The notes beneath the pieces are model-generated. The model did no database searches and had not been told where the DNA came from. It saw nothing but the letters and a program-made list of their open reading frames with translations. Of a stretch of 64,000 nucleotides of DNA, positions 34,251 to 44,611 are shown piece after piece (within the stretch, counting starts at the first letter, position 1; each line of letters begins with the position of its first letter). Source of the DNA: Panicum virgatum. Lineage: Eukaryota; Streptophyta; Magnoliopsida; Poales; Poaceae. Both the position numbers and the translations under genes were made by a program. Location of the stretch: positions 16,786,403 to 16,850,402 of the forward strand of contig NC_053144.1 in assembly GCF_016808335.1 (NCBI RefSeq). Direction: 5' to 3'.

Positions 34251-34872
34251 TGTTGGTACCAGACAAGCAAATTCCAAACAGAAATGGGAACAAACAATTC
34301 GATCTCGATGGGAAGTAAAATGTGCACTTCAAAATCTTAAAACACCATCCCGTTACAGTGGTGGAGGGGGGTATTTATACCTTCCTACCTCGGTTACATA
34401 ATTCCTAGTCTACCCTCATCCTACCGGAATATTCTAACTTCGAGGTTTTTTTCACATCTTGGAGTGTGCAATTTGAATTCCTACATGGGTCCTCGTGATC
34501 TTGGGGTGACCTTCAATCGTCTTCACACGTGTTGTTCGTCTTCAAGTATCCACGAACCACGATGTCATCTAGAATCCCCCCTGGCCCCCAACGATTCCTC
34601 ATCGTGTTCATGCCCTGCAGACGCGAGACCTCCTTTCCTACAGACAAAACCAAGAGGAAAACATCATATGCGGTTGTTAACTCTCTAGTCGAAGGTTTCT
34701 CCATTAAGGTCTAAGCCTTTCACAATTCGTAAGTAACCCTCGAACCTCGGATCTTTGATCCTGCACGCGAAAGAGAGAAGAAACATAGTGCGCCATCGAT
34801 CCCAACTTAATCGAAGGTTATCTTTGAGAACCCGGTGGTCTTAGGTACCATTCGGAGGTGGCGGTCCCAACA
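34251..34872 (-). mobile_element. 622-bp solo LTR
   Basis: It starts TGTTGGTACC and ends GGTCCCAACA, and is flanked by TATTT (34246-34250) and CATTT (34873-34877). Unit 1 has the single site CATTT at 28117-28121, so the two flanks are a 5-bp target duplication with one later mutation. A TATA box on the minus strand (GGTATAAATAC, about 34371-34381) sets the orientation. Confidence 0.85.
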
Positions 34873-34954
34873 CATTTAAATAACCATCTTCTATTTACTA
34901 CTTTGAGTATGACAATCATTCATTAAATCTTTATTCAACCACACCAAATGCTAA

Positions 34955-34956
<2 letters not shown>

Positions 34957-35006
<50 letters not shown>
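34957..35006. repeat. (TA)n microsatellite in unit 2
   Basis: About 25 TA units. The matching place in unit 1 (about 29995) has only GATATATTATATC, so the tract expanded after the duplication. Confidence 0.95.
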
Positions 35007-35008
<2 letters not shown>

Positions 35009-35725
35009 TAAGAAGGGTAAATTACATATTAATCTCTCACATGCTACAAATTGAACAGCACACATTAGAAGTATCTTCATAACTACGGATTTGAATTCAT
35101 ACATGTTTGATCGTTGCTAAATGGACTACTAATGACCTTAGATGTATAAATTGAAGAGAAGCTAATGGCACTTCAGAAATGTTAATAGCCCAATCGGTGA
35201 ACCAAGGAGAGTCAAAACCAGCCACATGTTCCCTAACATTGGCCAACATTATTGTTGGGTATAATGCTTTTCCAAGGAGGATTCAACCACATGCTATGTA
35301 AAATTCAAATTCAAGTAGTTCAAAAATGTCTCATTAGTATCTCCTTCATGTTTTAGGAGCCAAGCATGGGGAAGTCCAAACAAACTTGGCCTTATATTTC
35401 ACCAGATTGTGAAATGCATTTGAAATTCATAAAACTCAAACTCAAATAGTTCAAAAGTAGCTCAATTAGTACAAAATCAAGTCTTGTTTGGAAAGACAAA
35501 TTTGGGGTATTTATAACATAACAAATACAACACCAAAAGTAAGATAACATTTTGCAAAATATGTTCTCTAAAGACTATCTTCTATCTATTTGGATATAGG
35601 TCTAGTGGCGAACTCTACATAAGTAGAGATTAAATTGAGAACAAACAACCCCCTTATCAAAAACACATATGCTTTAATAAAGAGAGGAGAGAGATTCCTA
35701 ACCTGTGCCATCTGATGCTATTCCA

Positions 35726-38067
35726 TCAAGACGAAGCGTCCCCCCGTGCCGCCGCACGTTTGGCCGCCCGATCCTTTTGATAGAGGTCGACGAGGTGCTT
35801 GGGCGTGCGGCACTTGCGAGACCAGTGACCTGTGCACCCGCACCTGTAGCAGATCTGGTTCTTCTCCTCCTCCTTGGCCCTCTGGTACAGGTCGACCAGG
35901 TGCTTCGCCGTGCGGCAATTCTCAGCCAGATGGCCCCTGCACCCGCACTTGTTGCAGAACTTGAACTTGGGGGGTTTCCCCTTGGCGTTGCCGCCTTTGC
36001 TCCTGCTGCCGTCTTCCTGCAGGCCTCCGGCTGCTGCAGACCCACCGCGCCCGCCACCGCCTCTCCACTCGCCGGGTGGTGGCCCGTTCCACCGAGCAGC
36101 CGCGGCCTGTGCTTCAGGCACAGGCCGGAAACCCGCCGGCCGGCCGCCATGACCATGATTCCTCGAGAACGAATGGTGTTCGTTCTGTTTGTGTGCTGAA
36201 TAACTCGGGTCAGGGTGGTAGCCCTGCTTGGGCATGTGCTGCTTCTGGAGCACATGCTGCTTATTGCTGGCTTTCGGGGGAGCCCTGCTGGCCTGCGGAG
36301 GGCCAGCGGCTTCCCGTCCCGTAGCCGGCCCGAGGTCGTGGCGCGTCGCGGCCGGGGAATCTCGCCGTGCGACGGCGGCGGCGCTCTTGCCCGCGGCGAC
36401 CGTCCGCATTGCGTCGTCGTCGGCGCTCACGCCGGAGCCGGACGGAGCAAGGCCGCTGCCTCTACGTGGAGGAACCGGACTCACCGTACTGGCGTCGTCA
36501 CCGGAGCCAGCCGGTGCAAGCCGCGCGGCGTCGCGCGTGGCGGCGCCCTCGCCGGCGCTCTTCGGGGCACCGGCCTCGACGAGGTTCGGGGCGTCGGGCG
36601 TCGCGGCGGGTGAGCTTTCGCGCACGGTGGCGCCCGCATCGCGGTGGCCGCCGCGCGAGCACCGGCCTGTGCAAGGCCATGGCTACAGGCTAGAGGAAGC
36701 GGACTCACCTCGTCGGCCTCCTCAGCCTTGACGTGCAACGGAGACGCCTTCTCGTCTGCCACTGGCGCGTCGTCGTTGAGCGCCTGCATCTCATCGGGTT
36801 CCACTGCTATCTCCATCTCCATCTCTACGTCAGGCACCTCCTCCTCGACGGCCTGCTGCTCCTGCTTCGGCACCATGGCAAGCGGAAAGCTAGCGACACC
36901 CTTCGGAGGGCTAGCCGCGTTCGAGGCGGGGGGCTCGTGTCGAACGCCGGTGATCTGGCTGATGGGATCCGCACCCAACCTTGGGAGGCCATCGCCGCTG
37001 CCGAGGCCAGCATGGCACGAGCTCGCGTCGGCCGCGCCGCCGTCGTGCGAGGCGTTCTTGACGACCACCAGGTCGTCCTTTTTCTGGTTGGCTGCCTCCA
37101 CCTCCTGGCCGCCGGTGACGGGCGCTGCGGCTGAGGCTGGGATGGGGCGGGGCGGGCGACTCATCCGTTGCAGCGGGAGCCGCCCGGCCCTGTTCGTGGC
37201 GTTCGGCGCATGGCGCGCCGCGGCAGGTCCAGGGAGCTCCTGCGAAACGACGGCGATCTTACCGACGGGGTCCACCCGCGCTGTCGCGCTCGGCTCCGCC
37301 GCGAGGCCATTGCTGTCGGCAGGGCCTGCATCAGGAACCGGCCTTGACTTCTTGCCGTTGCGATTCAAGCCTTCCAACGGAGACGCCGCCGCTGCGCCGC
37401 CCTCATGTATCTTTGGCATCCCCGCTTGGCCCTCCTCCTGCACACGGATCTCCGCGTGGATTGCGTCCGCCTCGTGGCTAGACGTCTTCCGCTTCTTGCC
37501 CTTCTCGGCGTCCACGGCGGTGGCGGCCGTCGCGGGTACGGCGGGTGGAGCGGGAGCTGGGTCAGGGGCATTGGCGGGTTCGGGCTCCTCGACCTCGAGG
37601 GCCCGAAGCTTGCGGGCGTCGGCGCCGGTGGCGGCCGGCTCGGAGATAGCGGATGAGATCGGGCGAGGGGCATGGACGGGTCGTGCCACCTGGCTGACGC
37701 CATCGCCGGTGGCGGACACCGGGGCCGGGGCAGGCGCAAGGGCGGCCGGGGCGGGGCGGGACTCGTCGAGTTCCCGGAGCTGGCGGCGTCGGAGTGTCCC
37801 GGAGTACTGGAGCGATGAGATGTACGTGTCAAGGTCCTCCCAGCGGAAGGGGAGCGGCGCGGGGGCGCAGGCCGCGAGGCGGTCGAAGGTCTCCCGGAGG
37901 CGGCGCTTCTTGGCCGGGAGCGCGGCGGCGACCGCCTCGAGCTCCCACGTCTCCAAGACCGCCGGCGGGCGGTCGAGGTCGGGGAGCGCCAGGAGGGCGT
38001 GCAGCGGGTGCTGGGGCAGCGGAGCCGCCGCCGCCGCGGCGGCGGCGTTGCCGTTACGCGAGTCCAT
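35726..38067 (-). CDS. Chimeric FRIGIDA-like / double zinc-knuckle protein
   Basis: Translation begins MDSRNGN at 38067, with a TATA box 61 bases upstream. Residues 40-105 (WELEAVAAALPAKKRRLRET, LPFRWEDLDTYISSLQYS) match the N-terminus of the FRIGIDA-like gene at 22161-25879. A long Pro/Ala-rich disordered part follows, then an acidic VDVEMEMEIAV-type segment. The C-terminal part is in another frame (from about 36650 to 35726) and holds two CCHC knuckles (CNKCGCRGHLAENC and CYRCGCTGHWSRKC), each followed by RT(A/P)KHLVDLYQ. This module is common in transposon-related grass proteins. A good donor (GAG|GTGAGTCC, exon end 36709) ends the first frame, but no acceptor that gives the second frame in phase was identified. 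The link may be a frameshift. The FRIGIDA core domain itself is missing. Confidence 0.6.
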
Positions 38068-38127
38068 CGCGGTTGCCGTTTAGAGACGGGGGGAGCGGCG
38101 GACGACACGGATGCGCCCCTGCCTGTG

Positions 38128-38135
38128 CTTTATAG
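38128..38135 (-). promoter_or_regulatory. TATA box of chimeric gene
   Basis: CTATAAAG on the minus strand lies 61 bases before the ATG at 38067, a normal plant spacing. Confidence 0.6.
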
Positions 38136-38775
38136 CCGCGGACGAGACGAGCCGGCCGGAGCAGAGCAGGCCTTCTAGAAGGCTCTCAGAGAGTTGCGTT
38201 CCGGAACGAGCGCGGCGGTCTCGGACGGTTGGGTTGGGTTGGGCCGTCGTTTGGATTACTTGTGGGCTTAATAAGCCATTTAATTGGGCTTCGATGTGAG
38301 GACTCTTCGGGTTAATTAGCGCCGCGGTGAGAGAGCATTTGGCAAAGTTTAATTTGTTCATTACAATAGTAAACAGTAAACTCCTACGTAATACAAAACA
38401 GAATAAAGCTGGAAGTGAAGGTTTGAAGACAATAGCAGAGCATGCAGGATCCTCATCCAACTGCCACCGATTTTGCAGATAGATACGCACACATGTAAGA
38501 CACGTCTTTTTATTTACTATTTAAGAAAAAACAAATATCACATGCTACAAATTGAACACGTACTGCACATGGAATCAACAGCAATAATATATAGGATCTG
38601 AAAGTTAATTTTAAAGATATGAACACACACAAGATACGGCCCTTTTTATTATTATAGGAAAAAAAGGAAATTTTCGATTTACACCCTTAAACTATAATAA
38701 AGGTTCATTTTTCAAACTTCAACTGCAGACCATCCAACGGTACCGAATAAATTTAGCCCTTAGGGTGGATCCTAA
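38136..38775. other. Upstream intergenic region
   Basis: The proximal 200 bases form the promoter side of the chimeric gene. The rest is AT-rich with nothing recognised. ATCACATGCTACAAATTGAACA at about 38538 recurs at about 35037 in unit 2. Confidence 0.4.
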
Positions 38776-39093
38776 GAGCATCTCCAAGAGACTGACCAAA
38801 TGGCTTAACTATCCAAATTTTAGCTACTTAACACAAAAAATAACTTTCTAATAGACTAGCTATCCACTCGCCAAACCATCCGGCTCTCTAAATTGGCCAC
38901 CTCGCTAGCCAGTCCGGCTAGCTAAAATGGCTTGCCAAGTATGGCCCCATGCGCAGGGAGAGTTGAATGTAGATGTTGTGATTTGAAGTGCGGAAAATGG
39001 AGAGTCTGTTAGAGTTAAATGCTCAATATAGAGTAGAATCTTTACTGAGAGGCAAATAGAGAGTAAAAAATGTAGATTGTCTTGGAGATGCTC
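38776..39093. mobile_element. 318-bp Tourist-type MITE
   Basis: Ends are GAGCATCTCCAAGAG and CTTGGAGATGCTC in inverted orientation, flanked by TAA on both sides (38773-38775 and 39094-39096). The three-base duplication is that of PIF/Harbinger MITEs. No coding capacity. Confidence 0.85.
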
Positions 39094-40072
39094 TAAGGTG
39101 GTTTTATATTTTTTAAAATATAAAAAATTCTAATTAGATTAAAAATATGAAACTGCTACCAAATTTTTTTTCTAAACATGTACCGTATCTTTTATTGGCT
39201 TATTGCTCTACTTGAATCTTAGTTTTTCAAATATAATAGGCATAACTAGAAGCAACCAAATATTATGAACACAAAAAATTGAATTTGAATAACAGACAAG
39301 TATCATGCTAATTGATTGAATATTTTAGATTAAATTTGAATATTTTAGATTCTGCTTCGTCAAAACATCAAGTGTTGCATCCATTAGGAAACTGGAAGAT
39401 CTTTGGGCTCGCAAGAGTCAGAACATTCCTGAAACCATTAGCAAATCTTCCCTGGGTGTTCTTGATATCCATTGAAGTGATTCACTAAAACAAACTTGGC
39501 TTGCAGCCATTTATGCAGGGTACGGTGGCATTCCTACAAGATTCATAGAACAAATATTTCAAGTTATCCTGCAAAATCATTGTGTAATCACTTAACTTTT
39601 TTGCCTGCTTTTCTGCAGAGGTTAATGTTTTGGATGGGTCGTTTCAAAAAAAAATCATTTCAAAAAAAAAATGTTTTGGATGGGAAGAGCTTTGATGTTG
39701 CACTAAATAAATGGATTGAAGCTTCGCACTTCACCATCAGATTCGAATCAACGCTAAGGTGTCCCTGGAACCTATGGGCTATATGGTATTATCTTCCTTG
39801 TTCTGTCATTTCTTAACATGATGACTAGGTAGCTCAAATAGTCAAATCTGCATTTCTTTGAGTGGAGATGTAACATGCAATTTGGGAGCTCGGTGGTGAT
39901 GCTTTTGTATATAAATTTAGCACGCACTTATGAACTGATATTTATGGTATGCAACTTTGAATGGAAAGTACTTGGCAGTTGTAACTTGCGATGGTAAGTA
40001 GTTGTTCTTGAAGATGTAACAGGAAGTTATAAGTCGAGACACTCATTCCACTGAAATGATATTGGCACTGAG
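39094..40072. other. Non-coding, possible decayed exons
   Basis: About 39370-39475 (plus) reads SVASIRKLEDLWARKSQN then IPETISKSSLGVLDIH and stops. About 39620-39780 reads VNVLDG twice, split by an A-rich run, and continues KSFDVALNKWIEASHFTIRF. These look like fragments of a gene, but the family is not recognised and no start or splice plan fits. Confidence 0.3.
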
Positions 40073-40130
40073 GGCATTCCCAACCCTCTATGTAGGATGA
40101 TGTCCATGATATTAAATATATTGTCACATA

Positions 40131-40386
40131 CTCCCTCCGTATTGTAAAGTAAGTCGTTTCGGATATTGACACGGTCTCAAAAAAAACTTTGACCACTAAA
40201 TTTTTACTATAAAAAATTTATAAAATATAGTCACCATATACTTTTACGAAACTACATTTCTAAATGAATCTTCTTATATCGCTTTTATATTTTGAAACTC
40301 AACCCAAAAGAATTTATTTATAGTCAAAGTTTAAATATTTGACTTAAGACAAACTCAAAACAACTTCCTTTACAATACGGATGAAG
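40131..40386. mobile_element. 256-bp Stowaway MITE
   Basis: It starts CTCCCTCCGTATTGTAAAG and ends CTTTACAATACGGATGAAG, flanked by TA on both sides (40129-40130, 40387-40388). The interior TTTGACTTAAGACAAA motif is usual for this grass family. Confidence 0.92.
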
Positions 40387-40508
40387 TAGATTTTTAGCTT
40401 ATGTGGCACTATAATAAATGAGAGATAGAGAAGAGAGAGGAGATGAATGAAGTAGATTTTTATCTTATGTGGCACTATAATAAATGAGAGATAGAGAAGA
40501 GAGAGGGG
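40383..40508. repeat. Two-copy 66-bp tandem duplication
   Basis: GAAGTAGATTTTTA(G/T)CTTATG through GAGAGATAGAGAAGAGAGAG occurs twice head to tail. The first copy begins in the last bases of the Stowaway element, so the duplication is younger than that insertion. Confidence 0.85.
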
Positions 40509-40784
40509 GAAGAAACTGAGTCTCATGCAAGACTCAATTTCAACATGAAACCCAATATATTAGACACTACTATTAAGTTTGCATTGGGAGAAGATAGTAT
40601 CTTCACGATAGATGGAAAATGAATATGATAGGTGGAGAGGTGAGAGAATAAATTTACTAAAGGGATCCCTTTATTAAAATCCAATCTAAGAAACCATGGG
40701 TTGCAGAGTTTAGTTTTTAAAAGTGATGTATTGCTTATGTGGCATCATAGACATCATCTATAAACATCATGGATTGGGATTGCC

Positions 40785-42540
40785 TAAGAGTGAGTCAAGA
40801 AAAAAAAAGGGTGAGGAGCTTCGAGCAGATGTACTACATTTTTTTGTGGACAATAATAATAATAATGTCTAGGCTGACGGGCTGGTGAAACTAATAATTA
40901 ATGGAAGGCACACAGAAGTTGTAGGTCTGTAATTGTGATTGTTGGATCCATGCGTTGTGCTGCCTATAAAAAATGCCCTCTACATCTCGATCAATATGTG
41001 ACAAGGTAAAGACGAGTTGAAGTTTAGGTCCCAAATCAGTTAATGCAACCAAGGCTGGCGCTTGTCCCCTACTCTTTTTTTTGGGCATGCGAGGAATGAG
41101 GAACATGTATACAACTTCTTTATCTATCTACATTGTTCACGAATCTGTAGCGATGTACAAACGATGAAATGTGATGTCTGGACATAGAAAATTGTCTGTT
41201 CAAGTGGAGGCTTAGGATGGGTAGGGTAGAAGAGTTTTACTGCCTCCATTGGCAAAATCCGCTCTGCTAGCTGTCGTACGCATCACTTTCATCAGCAAGC
41301 TGAATCAGTCGAAACAACAAAGTAAGCCTAGTCGTTCTTTGAATTGGTATCGAAGTACCTGTCTAGAAATTAAAGATGCTACTAGGGCACGTCAAAGAAC
41401 CCCCTCATTCGGTACCTTGTAGCAGAGATTGTCTGTGCTTTTAGTTAGCATGCAAAATATAACCAAACTATGGTTATCAGGAACATCATTAAGTGTCTAG
41501 AGGAGGTTTATGGCGGACAAGAATAGAACAAGTTTTGTTCGAAAAGAATTCACGCTAATTGTGATAACAAAATCACTGCAATTAGTAAATGGTCCCATTT
41601 AATAGTACTCAATTAGGATCAACAATATGTCATATAATGTACAAAAAGTAGCGGACTAAGCCTAAAACAGCTAATAGCTAGCTAACTGGAGCTATAATGG
41701 CTAAAATGGACATGGAGGCAAATAGCAGTATCCTTCTCAAGCAGCTATAGTGGGAGATAGCACCAACCTTCTCAATCGGCTATAGCGTGAGATAGCAGAG
41801 GCTATAGCTGGGTATTTTGAACTGTCTATCGGATGAAAATGTATTCTCAGTTCTCAGTGATGTAAGTGAAGTCATAAATATGTGACGTGCTTCTGTTTAC
41901 TATTGACAAGGGAGGCATAATGACATATATAATGTGCTTCTGATCCAAGTCCATTTGGAGTGCCTTTTCTTTTATCCATATTTTGTTAACAAGGGCTAGT
42001 ATACAGCCGATTCATAGGTCAGCTGGTCAGAATATCATACAAGGTATGGCCCGAACACTAGGCATATAATCTGGTTGGAAAAAATGCGCACACATATATA
42101 GTTTCTTCGAATTTGGACCTTTTTTGGTATACAGCGCCCTAAAGTTAACTATCAGTGCAATATATACAGAAAAAATGGTATGAATTTGGAGAAACTAGCT
42201 ATATCCTTATGAACAATAACACCTTTAATTTGCTGGTGAGTTAATGAAAAGGCATAATGGAAGGCAAGCAGGAGGCATAAAGGTGACTAAATATTAGGTA
42301 AGATCCATGTGCTGCGCTAGCTGCCTATATAAGACGCCCCTTGCATTTTACTAGCACATTGATAGGCAAGATCATGCAAGTCTTAGGCCTCAGGTCAATC
42401 AGTGCAGTCCATGCTGCTAGTTGTGCTCCTAAAATGGTGGTTGGGCATGCGAGGAATCAGGATCATAACTTTCACATATCTTGACAGTATCACGTTGATT
42501 ACACGAAAGCAAGTTTAGGCCAACTATTTATATATACCAT
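40785..42540. other. Non-coding with a diverged internal duplication
   Basis: No gene is called. 40893-41105 and 42250-42470 are diverged copies of one segment: AATTAATGGAAGGCA-like start, GATCCATG, GCTGCCTATA(A/T)AA, then TTGGGCATGCGAGGAAT. Both have TATA-like CCTATAAAAAA or CCTATATAAGA. The second could start a 37-codon frame at 42374 (MQVLGLRSISAVHAASCAPK...), but the first copy has no equivalent frame. 41650-41815 carries recurring GCTATAG/GAGATAGC motifs of a decayed MITE. Confidence 0.4.
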
Positions 42541-44169
42541 TCATGTATCCACAAGGATGTGAGGTATGTGCTAGACTATGTGACTATGTGAGAAGTGGAG
42601 ATTGGTATGCTCAAATGCCTCTAGCGGCAGGGGTGGGGTGGAGACGTTCACTCTCTCCCGGCGCAGCTTTTTTTAATTTGCATACCAGATTTGTATCTGT
42701 TGCCTGTTGCCCTCACCATTTCAACCCCATGACCATGAGACCCAATCCCCAAGTGAAATAATCCAGCATTATTGTAGTAACAGGCAATAGATGCAAAACC
42801 TAATCTGTTTTTTTTTCTGAAGTGTCGAGTAAGATGCGATTTGGAGCGCATGAAAAATCCCAATTCAATATCTCGTTTAGTGAATTAGCGTAGATCGTAA
42901 AATTGTTGGGTCTGGACTAATGCATCACGGCTTTTTAAGCCTGTTAAGACAAGTGACTACACAAATCTTCTTTTGCGCAGATGACATGTTGATCACTTCC
43001 ACCAAATAAAAAAGAGATAGCATGACCACAGCTGGTGTATTTGGCACAATGGCAATTACAGAGCAATATTTTACATACAGAATTTTGTTCTACATGATGG
43101 CTGACTTTATAAAATTAAAAAATGATTATTTGGACAGAATGGCTAGCTATGTGTCCCAAAAATTGTTCTTTCCAACGTTGGTGCCACAACCTCAAAAAAG
43201 CAATTTGATCAAATGTTTTTTACTCATTAAATTTGCAGAATACCCGCAAATTCTTTTTGTACAATCTATGGTAACTATATATAGCACCGTCATATAATTC
43301 TTTTTGAGAGAAAGTTGCAATATGTAATGTTCACATGGATAGTTCAAATAAGAAATCAGTCCAAGTTAAGTTTAATGAGCAAATCAATTGTGTTAACGAT
43401 ATAGCCCCACCCTCTAAAGGAAGCGCATACATCAAAAGTTGAAAACCAGCCACATCATGTGGCATCTATAAAATGGCATGAGCAAAGCAAGCGTAAAGGC
43501 GTATAAATTAAACAGCAGTGAAGAAGATGACAAGGACCCCATGGCTAACAGGGCCCTTAAATTCTGCATCTATCCTATTAGGGTGCGGGCTACCAGTACT
43601 ATGGAGAAATTCCTGTGATCCATCTAGCTAACAAACAGTATTAAGCACTTTCAATTACAATGAGTGTTAGCATGGACAAACGTTGCAATGCAACATTTCC
43701 CAAATAAATGCCCACACATTGTTGATCTAGAAGTTTTTCATTTATTGGGACCTACATTTAGTAATAGCACACAGGGCCCCTCTCAAATGATCAGGAAGCA
43801 AACTAGTATTTATGTATCAACTAATATGTATGCTCTGCTTGTCTGCTTCACCACCACCCTCTGCATGTACTCTCAGCTAGTATCATCAGCTAGGAGTAGC
43901 ACACAAAGAAACCACTTCCATATAAAAGATAGGCATGCATGACCATAAAAGATGAGATTGGAATGGTAGGTATCAGGATGCAAAATAACTCATTGTCACG
44001 CCTTCAGTGCTCCACCATATTGCCAATCCGCTTGGAGATGAAGGGGACTATGAGTGAACTGTGTCAGAAATGTAGAACTTCTCGGAATGTGCAGAGTCAA
44101 GGAGGGTCTGGACAGAGATCAATTCATGGGTCGGTTCTCCAGGTCTGGACCCAACAAACTGGAACGCAA
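42541..44169. other. Non-coding, nothing recognised
   Basis: AT-rich sequence with short chance frames only. No repeats, RNA genes or coding remnants could be supported. Confidence 0.4.
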
Positions 44170-44547
44170 CGGTCATGTTAATGGACTGGTTCCACGGGCT
44201 GGCAGGCGACTCTAGCTCGACTATGGCAGCCGGATCGCGGTCACTTTGCGATTTTGGTGACTTGGTCCAACTGGAAGGAACGAAACGCTCGTGTTTTCAA
44301 CATCACGGAGAAGATAGTTGAAAAGTTAGTTGAGGAAATCAAGGATGAAGCAAGATTGTGGTGCCAGGCGGGTGCAAAACACCTAGCCGCTTTAGTTGTG
44401 AACCCAAGTAGCGAGTAATCTTTTTTGCTTTCTTTTCAGTGGGGAGCTTTCCGATGCTCCGTCTATTTAGAACCTTTCTAAGTACATTTTTCATGTAAAC
44501 TGCTTTCTTCATACAAGCCGGAATCTGTCCAGGTCTTTCAAAAAAAA
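44170..44547 (+). pseudogene. LINE 3' end fragment
   Basis: The plus strand encodes the final part of a plant L1-type ORF2 (TWSNWKERNARVFN, CQAGAKHLAALVVNPSSE, stop at about 44417). A 3' untranslated region and an A8 tail at 44539-44547 follow. Everything upstream of the C-terminus is missing or unrecognisable. Confidence 0.75.
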
Positions 44548-44611
44548 ATGTGGAACGAGTTATCGAGCTTGTGCGGGATCTGACCCAACCCAAGTGAAAG
44601 GTATGGCTGCC

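Larger units (their letters stand above)
32938..35728. repeat. Tandem duplication, unit 2
   Basis: Second copy of the 27838-32850 block. It contains a GC-rich insertion (33026-34059), a solo LTR (34251-34872) and an expanded TA tract, none of which is in unit 1. Its right end runs to the stop codon of the FRIGIDA-like/zinc-knuckle gene and is therefore that gene's natural 3' flank. Confidence 0.85.
40073..40784. mobile_element. MITE with nested Stowaway
   Basis: The left arm GGCATTCCCAACCCTCTATG continues with ATGATGTCCATGA. The right arm, as complement, reads GGCAATCCCAATCCATGATG and continues to ATGATGTCTATGA. This is an imperfect inverted repeat of about 40 bases. The Stowaway at 40131-40386 lies inside. 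No clear target duplication was found, so the class is open. Confidence 0.55.

Noticed and set aside
36644..38083. 479-codon open frame on the plus strand
   Set aside because: It is the antisense of the GC-rich chimeric gene; Ala/Ser-rich composition follows from the real gene's codon use, and it has no family motifs.
42374..42490. Short peptide gene of 37 codons after a TATA box
   Set aside because: The diverged copy at 40.9-41.1 kb has no equivalent frame and no known peptide motif is visible; kept only as a remark.
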